NCBI GenBank assembly: GCA_005889025.1
Contig: VBCZ01000151.1
Coordinates: forward strand, 1 to 17,748
Source: Betaproteobacteria bacterium
GTDB lineage: Bacteria; Pseudomonadota; Gammaproteobacteria; Burkholderiales; Casimicrobiaceae
Direction of reading: 5' to 3'
DNA length: 17,748 nt
Shown: piece by piece, positions 1 through 5,898 of the stretch
Layout: each line of letters opens with the position of its first letter
Numbering within the stretch: the stretch's first letter is position 1
Made by a program: the position numbers and the translations under genes
The notes under the pieces: model-generated
The model's input: the letters and a program-made list of their open reading frames with translations, nothing else
What the model was told of the DNA's origin: nothing
Databases searched by the model: none

Positions 1-120
1 CCGCAGGATCGCTTCGCGGGCGTAATCCGAACAGCTCGGATAGAAGCGGCAGTTCGCGCCGAGCATCGGTCGCAGCGCGTACTGATACGCACGCAGGCAT
101 GCGAGCAGCAACGATTTCAT
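1..120 (-). CDS. yidD: YidD membrane protein insertion efficiency factor (5' part only)
   Basis: The first 40 residues are visible and the gene runs off the left edge. The sequence has the YidD signature: a short amphipathic N-terminal helix, then the conserved cysteine-rich block GANCRFYPSCSDYAREAI (about residues 21-38). YidD is a small peripheral inner-membrane protein that helps the YidC insertase. It normally lies between rnpA and yidC, as the context here suggests. The start ATG (120-118) overlaps the rnpA stop in an ATGA arrangement, so the two are probably translationally coupled. The 3' end and the expected yidC lie outside the window. Confidence 0.93.
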   Translation of the reverse strand, partial: MKSLLLACLRAYQYALRPMLGANCRFYPSCSDYAREAILR

Positions 121-464
121 TTAATGCTCGAGCGCACGAGGAAATCCATCAATGCCGCGGCCTCGAGCGAAAGGCCGCGTATTTCCGACCTCGTGCATCC
201 GCGCCGGAGCCGAAAGATGATATCGAACGACTCGATTCCGGGACGCCTGCTCCGAACCGCCTCGCGCAACAGTCTGCGCAACAAATTCCGATCGACCGCG
301 CGGCTGAGTTGTTTGCGGGCGATGACATAACCCACCCGTCCGTGCGGAAGAGCCGCGGCGAGCGCAAGCAACTGCAGATTCTCACCGTCGATGCGGCGGC
401 CGCGCTGAAATATACCCGCAAACGCTGCGGCCCCTCGCAGACGATGACGCTGGATCGAGCCTAT
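117..464 (-). CDS. rnpA: Ribonuclease P protein component, start codon non-canonical or lost
   Basis: Protein subunit of RNase P, which binds the catalytic RNA and helps remove 5' leaders from pre-tRNAs. The RnpA RNR box is clear (SRAVDRNLLRRLLREAVR). It is preceded by the usual N-terminal pattern HRLRGAAAFAGIFQRGRR and followed by a FDIIFRLRRG strand. The frame opens after a TAG at 470-468. From there to 371 it has no ATG, GTG or TTG, and the first such codon (TTG at 371) would remove the conserved N-terminal third. Near-cognate candidates are ATA (464), ATC (455) and CTG (440). I give 464, which makes about 115 residues, a normal RnpA length. The end overlaps the yidD start by ATGA. The family call is secure and the start is not. 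Confidence 0.85.
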   Translation of the reverse strand: MGSIQRHRLRGAAAFAGIFQRGRRIDGENLQLLALAAALPHGRVGYVIARKQLSRAVDRNLLRRLLREAVRSRRPGIESFDIIFRLRRGCTRSEIRGLSLEAAALMDFLVRSSIK

Positions 465-467
465 CGC

Positions 468-499
468 CTAAGCCCGCGTCGCGTTGCGGCCGGGCTTAG
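468..499 (-). other. Perfect 9-bp stem-loop between rpmH and rnpA
   Basis: The arms 468-476 (ctaagcccg) and 491-499 (cgggcttag) are exact reverse complements with a 14-nt loop. On the minus-strand transcript the first arm contains the rpmH stop codon (TAA, 498-496). The second arm contains the TAG at 470-468 that closes the rnpA frame upstream. No T-tract follows on the minus strand, so it does not look like an intrinsic terminator. An mRNA-processing, stability or translation-control element is more likely, but that is inference. Confidence 0.6.
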
Positions 500-630
500 A
501 CGGCAAGCCGGGTGCGCCCTTTGCTGCGGCGAGCGCTGAGGACCTTGCGCCCGGCGGCGGTCTTCATTCGAGCGCGAAAACCGTGGGTGCGCTTGCGCCG
601 GACTACCGAGGGCTGATAGGTGCGTTTCAT
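496..630 (-). CDS. rpmH: 50S ribosomal protein L34
   Basis: A 44-residue, very basic protein beginning MKRTYQPSVVRRKRTHGF and ending in RSKGRTRLAV. This is essentially the textbook bacterial L34 along its full length. L34 is a small late-assembling protein of the large ribosomal subunit. The ATG at 630-628 is preceded by a good ribosome binding site (aaggcgg, about 6 nt upstream). It lies upstream of rnpA in the conserved rpmH-rnpA-yidD order and is divergent from dnaA. It is too short for most ORF-calling cut-offs. Confidence 0.97.
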   Translation of the reverse strand: MKRTYQPSVVRRKRTHGFRARMKTAAGRKVLSARRSKGRTRLAV

Positions 631-660
631 GGGCCGCCTTGGTTCTTAAAAAAGCCTTAA

Positions 661-690
661 ATTAGAGCACTTTGCGTATGCAGATGTCAA
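661..690 (-). promoter_or_regulatory. Probable sigma-70 promoter of rpmH-rnpA-yidD
   Basis: On the minus strand there is a perfect -35 hexamer TTGACA (690-685), an 18-nt spacer and TCTAAT (666-661), five of six matches to the -10 consensus. The start of transcription would fall near 654, giving a leader of about 25 nt before the rpmH ATG. The leader includes its aaggcgg ribosome binding site. Strong promoters are expected for ribosomal-protein genes. The call rests on sequence match only. Confidence 0.65.
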
Positions 691-710
691 GATGAATTGG
701 CGTACGCCGC

Positions 711-719
711 TGAGGATAA
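711..719 (-). promoter_or_regulatory. Near-consensus DnaA box upstream of dnaA
   Basis: The plus-strand bases tgaggataa read TTATCCTCA on the minus strand, eight of nine matches to the DnaA box TTATNCACA. It ends 17 nt before the -10-like TACAAT of the dnaA side. It would therefore overlap the -35 zone, the right place for DnaA to repress its own gene. Autoregulation by DnaA is established in other bacteria. For this site it is inference. Confidence 0.45.
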
Positions 720-736
720 CTTCCCGCCCGCAGGAG

Positions 737-742
737 TACAAT
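737..742 (+). promoter_or_regulatory. Possible -10 element of the dnaA promoter
   Basis: TACAAT matches five of six bases of TATAAT and lies 70 nt upstream of the dnaA ATG. I see no convincing -35 hexamer at 16-18 nt spacing (the bases there are around ggataac). It is therefore either a weak, activator- or DnaA-modulated promoter, or a chance match. Transcription would start near 749, only a few bases before the leader hairpin. Confidence 0.35.
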
Positions 743-752
743 AACGCGTCGA

Positions 753-785
753 CGGGCCTCTTTCGAGAGCGCCCGCTCTTTTTTT
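753..785 (+). terminator. Terminator-like hairpin with TTCG loop in the dnaA leader
   Basis: Arms 753-761 (cgggcctct) and 766-775 (agagcgcccg) pair over nine base pairs with a single bulged C at 770. They close a TTCG tetraloop, one of the most stable RNA loops. The stem is followed at once by ctcttttttt (776-785). This is the form of an intrinsic terminator reading rightward. No plus-strand gene lies upstream for it to end, so it may be an attenuator or a 5'-stabilising structure of dnaA mRNA. A competing short hairpin (766-770 with 775-779) can also form. Confidence 0.55.
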
Positions 786-812
786 CCGGTTGCCTCGTAG
801 AGCTCTCCATTC

Positions 813-2144
813 ATGTCGACCCCCGCGTTCTGGCAGGTTTGTCTCGAATCGTTCCAACGCGAGCTTACCCAGCAGCAATTCAACACCTGGATTCGCCCGC
901 TGAGACTCGAGATTGCCGGGGAGGGCTTGAAACTGATTGCGCCCAATCGCTTTGTCCTTCAGTGGGTGAAGGAGCGATTCGCCGGCCGCATCGAGGAGCT
1001 CGCCGCGGTCGCGGTGGGCCGCCCTCTGCAACTGGCGTTCGTAGTCGCCGAAGGAGATCGCGCTTTGCCCGCGGTCGCGCTGCCGAGCGCGCCAAAGCCG
1101 GGCATCGTGCCGTCGCGGCGCAGCGAACAGACGAGCTTAAATCCGGGATTCACGTTCGCGTCGTTCGTTTCGGGAAAGGCAAACCAGCTCGCGCGTGCCG
1201 CGGGTTTGCAGGTCGCCGACCATCCGACCGCGTACAACCCGCTGTTCGTATACGGCGGCGTCGGTTTGGGCAAGACGCACTTGATCCAGGCGATCGGCAA
1301 TCACATTCTGGACAATGACTCCAGCGCCAAGATCCGCTACATCCACGCCGAAACCTATGTCTCCGATGTCGTCCGCGCTTATCAGCACAAGGCGTTCGAC
1401 GATTTCAAGCGGTACTACCGATCGCTCGATCTTCTTTTGATCGACGACATCCAGTTCTTCGGCGGCAAGAGCCGGACGCAGGAAGAATTCTTCTACCTGT
1501 TCAATACGCTCATCGAGGCGCACAAGCAGGTCGTGATCAGCTGCGACACGTATCCCAAGGAAATCTCGGGCATCGAGGAACGCCTGATCTCCCGTTTCGG
1601 GTGGGGTCTTACCGTCGCGCTCGACCCCCCGGAGCTCGAGATGCGAGTGGCGATACTTTTATCCAAGGCCGCGCAGACCGGGATGAAGCTCGACGAGCAA
1701 GTGGCGTTTTTCATCGCCAAGCACATCCGGTCGAATGTGCGCGAACTCGAGGGCGCGTTGAAGCGCGTCCTTGCCTACTCCAGCTTTCATGGGCAGGAAA
1801 TCTCGCTGACCGTTGCGAAGCATGCGCTGCGAGACCTCCTTGCCGTCCAGAACCGGCAGATCTCGATCGAGAACATTCAGAAAACGGTTGCCGATTATTA
1901 CAAGATCCGCGTTTCCGACATGCACTCAAAGAAACGGTCGCGCGCAATTGCGCGGCCGAGACAGGTCGCAATGGCGCTCGCGAAGGAGTTGACCCAGCTT
2001 TCGCTTCCGGAGATCGGCAGCAACTTCGGTGGTCGCGACCACACAACGGTGCTGCACGCGTGTCGCCAGATTGCCAAGCTTCGCGAGTCCGTGCCGGAGA
2101 TGACGCATGACGTAAATTTCCTGCTCCAGGTGCTGCGGAACTAG
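813..2144 (+). CDS. dnaA: Chromosomal replication initiator protein DnaA
   Basis: The 443-residue initiator AAA+ ATPase binds DnaA boxes, melts the origin and helps load DnaB helicase. Domain I (residues 1 to about 75, with the WIRPL motif) mediates self- and helicase contacts. A short domain II linker follows to about residue 110. The AAA+ core has Walker A GGVGLGKTH (148-156), Walker B LLLIDD (207-212) and the box RFGWG near 261. Domain IV ends with the DNA-binding signature GGRDHTTVLHACRQI (406-420). The length is normal for a betaproteobacterial or gammaproteobacterial DnaA, and all key residues are present. The start is chosen because domain I begins there, although its ribosome binding site is weak. 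dnaN follows after 213 bp. Confidence 0.98.
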   Translation: MSTPAFWQVCLESFQRELTQQQFNTWIRPLRLEIAGEGLKLIAPNRFVLQWVKERFAGRIEELAAVAVGRPLQLAFVVAEGDRALPAVALPSAPKPGIVPSRRSEQTSLNPGFTFASFVSGKANQLARAAGLQVADHPTAYNPLFVYGGVGLGKTHLIQAIGNHILDNDSSAKIRYIHAETYVSDVVRAYQHKAFDDFKRYYRSLDLLLIDDIQFFGGKSRTQEEFFYLFNTLIEAHKQVVISCDTYPKEISGIEERLISRFGWGLTVALDPPELEMRVAILLSKAAQTGMKLDEQVAFFIAKHIRSNVRELEGALKRVLAYSSFHGQEISLTVAKHALRDLLAVQNRQISIENIQKTVADYYKIRVSDMHSKKRSRAIARPRQVAMALAKELTQLSLPEIGSNFGGRDHTTVLHACRQIAKLRESVPEMTHDVNFLLQVLRN

Positions 2145-2357
2145 CTCATACGCAGGTATGAATAGGCATCGATCCGGTTTATAATTTGTTGATTAACCGC
2201 GTCATTCAAACATTCGTGTTTTCGTCCCCAATTCGTCCACAGCCCGCACAGCGTTCATACATATCGATCGAGCGGATCAAGGTGCGGATGTCGTTCGTTT
2301 TTTTCGTGTTTTACCCGATACAGGCCCACCCCTATTAGCTGTTGTTAGGTTTAAACA
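2145..2357. other. dnaA-dnaN intergenic region, weak oriC candidate
   Basis: This is the longest non-coding stretch here and is AT-richer than its surroundings. It holds a 19-nt AT-rich run (2178-2196) that could serve as an unwinding element. It also has a 10-bp direct repeat TTCGTGTTTT (2213-2222 and 2303-2312), two near-identical copies ttcgtcccca/ttcgtccaca 11 bp apart (2221 and 2232), and a T-rich stretch (2294-2312). A 6-bp inverted repeat (2146-2151 with 2156-2161) follows the dnaA stop. DnaA-box-like 9-mers at 2146, 2233 and 2255 match only seven of nine bases. A TATAAT at 2180 has no -35 partner. The dnaN promoter is presumably in here but I cannot place it. Confidence 0.35.
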
Positions 2358-3461
2358 ATGCAATTAAAACAGATACCCAAAGACGCGTTGCTGAAACCGT
2401 TGCAAGCTGTTTCAGGCATCGTCGAACGGCGCCATACGCTGCCTATTCTTGCGAACGTTCTGCTCGAGCAAAAGGATAATCGCCTGTACGTCACTGCAAC
2501 CGATCTGGAAATGCAGATCACCGCCTTCGGCGAGCTTGCGGGCAAGCAGGATCAGTCGATTACCGTTGCAGCGCGCAAGCTGCAGGACCTGCTTCGAGCA
2601 CTGCCTGAAGACGCGGCAATCAACATCGAGACTTCATCGAGCAAAATGACGGTCCGGGCCAGCCGTTCGCGGTTCAACCTGCAGACGCTGCCCGCGGCGG
2701 ACTATCCGAGAATCAGCCTGGCGCAGGAACGGCAGCAAACGATCAAGTTGCCACAACGCGACTTCCGTAGCTTGCTGAAGCTCGCCGAGTTCGCGATGGC
2801 GCAGCAGGACATCCGCTACTACCTCAACGGAATGCTGCTCGTCGTCGACAAGGAGTTGCTGCAGACCGTTGCGACCGACGGGCACCGGCTTTCCTTTGCC
2901 AGCCTGGCCGTATCCGGAAACTATAGCCGGCACGAGGTAATCCTGCCGCGCAAGACCGTATTGGAAGTCAGCAAGCTTCTCGAAGACAGCGAAGAGGAAG
3001 TCACTATCGATCTTCTGGCGAACCAGGTGCGCTTCCGGTTCTCGAACATCGAGCTGGTAAGCAAGGTCGTCGATGGAAAATTCCCGGACTACAATCGGGT
3101 CATTCCGACCGGGCACGCGAAGCAGATCGACCTGTCTCGGGCGCTCTTGCTGCAGGCGCTGCAGCGTGCGGCTATTCTGTCCAACGAAAAATTTCGCGGT
3201 GTGCGGCTTGTACTCGGTAACGATCAACTCAAAATAATCTGCACCAACAGCGAACAGGAAGAAGCCGAAGAGGATCTCGAAGTTGAATACAAAGGGGAGG
3301 CGCTCGATATAGGATTCAACATCACGTATCTGCTCGATGTCCTGCATAATCTCAGCACCGACCGGGTCTTGCTTGCGTTTGGCGACGCGAACTCCAGTGC
3401 CCTGGTTACCATGCCGGATCGCAACGACTACAAGTACGTTGTGATGCCGATGCGAATTTGA
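2358..3461 (+). CDS. dnaN: DNA polymerase III sliding clamp, beta subunit
   Basis: The 367-residue protein is full length for a beta clamp, which dimerises into a ring that tethers polymerase III and many repair proteins to DNA. Recognisable segments are the N-terminal lead (ALLKPLQAVSGIVERRHTLP), the central DIRYYLNGMLL and TDGHRLSF motifs of domain 2, KVVDGKFPDYNRVIP, and the C-terminal VVMPMRI ending. These C-terminal residues form part of the partner-binding pocket. The ATG is preceded by a weak ribosome binding site (agg, 8 nt upstream) beside a gtttaaac palindrome. It sits between dnaA and gyrB as in most bacteria. Confidence 0.98.
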   Translation: MQLKQIPKDALLKPLQAVSGIVERRHTLPILANVLLEQKDNRLYVTATDLEMQITAFGELAGKQDQSITVAARKLQDLLRALPEDAAINIETSSSKMTVRASRSRFNLQTLPAADYPRISLAQERQQTIKLPQRDFRSLLKLAEFAMAQQDIRYYLNGMLLVVDKELLQTVATDGHRLSFASLAVSGNYSRHEVILPRKTVLEVSKLLEDSEEEVTIDLLANQVRFRFSNIELVSKVVDGKFPDYNRVIPTGHAKQIDLSRALLLQALQRAAILSNEKFRGVRLVLGNDQLKIICTNSEQEEAEEDLEVEYKGEALDIGFNITYLLDVLHNLSTDRVLLAFGDANSSALVTMPDRNDYKYVVMPMRI

Positions 3462-3487
3462 GGCAGAAAAAAATCCGAGCCCTTCCG

Positions 3488-3512
3488 CGGCGCCGACTCG
3501 AAGTCGGCGTCG
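3488..3512 (+). other. Strong stem-loop between dnaN and gyrB
   Basis: Arms 3491-3498 (cgccgact) and 3502-3509 (agtcggcg) pair perfectly around a 3-nt loop. The stem extends outward by a G-T pair and two G-C pairs to 3488-3512. No T-tract follows, so intrinsic termination is not supported. It lies 38 nt before the gyrB ATG and may affect dnaN mRNA stability or gyrB expression, which is inference. Confidence 0.5.
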
Positions 3513-3549
3513 ACGCATTAGCGGCTGACGAGAAACGAGAAATAGGCGA

Positions 3550-5898
3550 ATGACCCAAGCGAATCCCAAGCCGATCGACAACGGCAGCGACTACGATTCC
3601 ACCAGCATTCAGGTGCTAAAGGGCCTCGAGGCCGTGCGCAAGCGCCCCGGCATGTACATCGGAGACACGTCCGACGGCACCGGCCTGCACCACATGGTGT
3701 TCGAGGTGCTGGACAACGCGATCGACGAAGCGCTCGCCGGTTATTGCGACGACATCAAGGTCGTCATTCACGCGGACAACTCCGTGTCGGTGGTCGATAA
3801 CGGCCGCGGAATTCCTACCGACGTGAAGGAAGGCGACGAGCTCAAACGCTCCGCCGCTGAAATCGTGATGACGGAGCTCCACGCCGGCGGTAAATTCAAT
3901 CAGAACTCGTACAAGGTTTCCGGCGGGCTGCACGGCGTAGGCGTCTCGGTCGTCAACGGGCTGTCCGAGTGGCTGAAGCTCAAGATCTGGCGTGACGGCA
4001 AGGCGCATCAGATGGAGTTTCGCGACGGTGTCGCCGTCGCACCGCTGGCCGTCGTCGGTCTGACCGAGCGCCGGGGAACCGAGGTGCACTTCATGGCGTC
4101 GCCGGCGACGTTCTCGCACGTCGAGTTTCACTACGACATACTCGCTCGGCGCATTCGCGAGCTCTCGTTTTTGAACAACGGCGTCAAGATCGAGTTGATC
4201 GATCAGCGGGACGGAAAGACGGAGAACTTCGCCTTTACCGGTGGCATCAAGAGCTTCGTCGAATACATGAACCGCAGCAAGAATGTGCTGCACCCGCGGA
4301 TCTTTCACGCCATCGGCGAAAAGGACGGCGTGATCGTCGAGATCGCGATGCAATGGAACGATTCGTACGCCGAATCGGTGCAGTGCTTCACCAACAATAT
4401 CCCGCAGCGCGACGGCGGCACGCATCTGACGGGCCTGCGGCAGGCGATGACGCGGACGCTCAACGCCTATATCGAGAAGGAAGAGCTGGCCAAGAAGGCG
4501 AAGGTCGAGACGACCGGCGACGACATGCGCGAAGGTCTCACCGCGGTACTTTCGATCAAGGCGCCGGAGCCGAAGTTCTCGTCGCAAACCAAGGACAAGC
4601 TAGTCTCGTCGGAGATCCAGCCGATCGTTCAGGAAATTGTAGGCACCAAGCTCAACGAGTTTCTGCTCGAAAACCCCACGGACTCGCGCATCATCTGCAG
4701 CAAGATCATCGACGCGGCCCGCGCACGCGAGGCCGCCCGCAAGGCGCGCGAACTCACCCGGCGCAAAGGGATTCTCGACGGAATGGGTTTGCCGGGCAAG
4801 CTTGCCGACTGCCAGGAGCGAGATCCTGCGCTTTGCGAGCTCTACCTCGTCGAAGGTGACTCCGCGGGTGGATCGGCCAAGCAGGGTCGCGACCGCAAGT
4901 TCCAGGCGATCCTGCCTTTGCGCGGAAAGATCCTCAACGTCGAGCGCGCTCGCTTCGACAAGCTCATCAGCTCGCAGGAGATCGTCACGCTGATAACGGC
5001 GCTGGGCACGGGCTTCGGCAAGGACGAGTACAACGCCGACAAGCTGCGCTACCACCGCATCATCATCATGACAGATGCCGATGTCGACGGGTCGCACATA
5101 CGCACGCTGCTGCTGACGTTTTTCTACCGGCAGATGCCCGACCTCGTGGAGCGCGGCCACATCTATATCGCGCAACCTCCGTTGTATAAGGTAAAGCAGG
5201 GGAGAGACGAGGCATATCTCAAGGATGACCATGATCTGAAGCAGTATCTGCTCAAGGTGGCTCTCAAAGTCGCTGAGCTCATTCCGGGCGTCGGCAGGCC
5301 GCGGCTCATCGATCCGGCGGCGCTGTACGCGTTGCTGATGGGAGTGCACATCGATCTATCGTCGCCCGCCGCCGCAGCGGAGAGCGCCGCGACGCTGCAA
5401 CGCGCTGTTGCCGACCCCGAAGTCAGCATCGAGGCACGCTACGACGGCCAGACCGAGCTGCAAAGACTCATCATCGTCCGCAGGCGTCACGGCACCCCGC
5501 ACACCACCGCGCTCGACGCGGATTTCCTGAGCAGCGGCGACTACACGCAAATAAGGAGTGCCGCGGAAGTACTGCAAGGGCTCATTCATGCCGGCGCGAC
5601 CGTTCGGCGTGGCGAACGCAGCGCTGCGGTTCGCACATTCAAGGAAGCGCTCGATTGGCTGCTGGCGGAGGCGCGTGGCGCAACGACGATACAAAGATAC
5701 AAGGGACTGGGTGAGATGAACCCGGGACAGCTCTGGGAAACGACGATGGATCCCGCGGCACGACGGCTGCTCAGGGTTCAGATCGAGGACGGCATCGCGT
5801 CGGACGAGATTTTTACGACGTTGATGGGAGAAGAAGTCGAGCCGCGCCGAGCATTCATAGAATCCAACGCCCTAGGCGTGCGCAACCTCGACATTTGA
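3550..5898 (+). CDS. gyrB: DNA gyrase subunit B
   Basis: The ATPase subunit of DNA gyrase, which with GyrA (not in the window) introduces negative supercoils. The GHKL ATPase domain shows the catalytic glutamate in FEVLDNAIDEA (E52), DNGRGIP (83-89) and GGLHGVGVSVVN (125-136). The TOPRIM domain shows EGDSAGG (from E435) and DADVDGSH (D509, D511, D513). About 140 residues of insert follow, as in long proteobacterial GyrB. The conserved QRYKGLGEMNP (from 715) and the C-terminal tail come after that. At 782 residues it is close to the E. coli length. The start follows an 88-bp gap with a hairpin. The last 27 bp overlap the 3' end of the convergent topB. Confidence 0.98.
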   Translation: MTQANPKPIDNGSDYDSTSIQVLKGLEAVRKRPGMYIGDTSDGTGLHHMVFEVLDNAIDEALAGYCDDIKVVIHADNSVSVVDNGRGIPTDVKEGDELKRSAAEIVMTELHAGGKFNQNSYKVSGGLHGVGVSVVNGLSEWLKLKIWRDGKAHQMEFRDGVAVAPLAVVGLTERRGTEVHFMASPATFSHVEFHYDILARRIRELSFLNNGVKIELIDQRDGKTENFAFTGGIKSFVEYMNRSKNVLHPRIFHAIGEKDGVIVEIAMQWNDSYAESVQCFTNNIPQRDGGTHLTGLRQAMTRTLNAYIEKEELAKKAKVETTGDDMREGLTAVLSIKAPEPKFSSQTKDKLVSSEIQPIVQEIVGTKLNEFLLENPTDSRIICSKIIDAARAREAARKARELTRRKGILDGMGLPGKLADCQERDPALCELYLVEGDSAGGSAKQGRDRKFQAILPLRGKILNVERARFDKLISSQEIVTLITALGTGFGKDEYNADKLRYHRIIIMTDADVDGSHIRTLLLTFFYRQMPDLVERGHIYIAQPPLYKVKQGRDEAYLKDDHDLKQYLLKVALKVAELIPGVGRPRLIDPAALYALLMGVHIDLSSPAAAAESAATLQRAVADPEVSIEARYDGQTELQRLIIVRRRHGTPHTTALDADFLSSGDYTQIRSAAEVLQGLIHAGATVRRGERSAAVRTFKEALDWLLAEARGATTIQRYKGLGEMNPGQLWETTMDPAARRLLRVQIEDGIASDEIFTTLMGEEVEPRRAFIESNALGVRNLDI

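Noticed and set aside
99..539. 146-residue plus-strand frame over yidD, rnpA and rpmH
   Set aside because: It is antisense to three recognised conserved genes and has no family resemblance.
2180..2185. Perfect TATAAT as a dnaN promoter
   Set aside because: No -35-like hexamer lies 16-18 nt upstream, and the surrounding run is AT-rich, so a chance match is likely. It is kept only as part of the AT-rich region.
2634..4587. Long minus-strand open frames opposite dnaN (to 3581) and gyrB (3616-4587)
   Set aside because: They lie antisense to highly conserved genes, show Arg/Val/His-rich composition with no recognisable motif, and are expected by chance in high-GC coding DNA.
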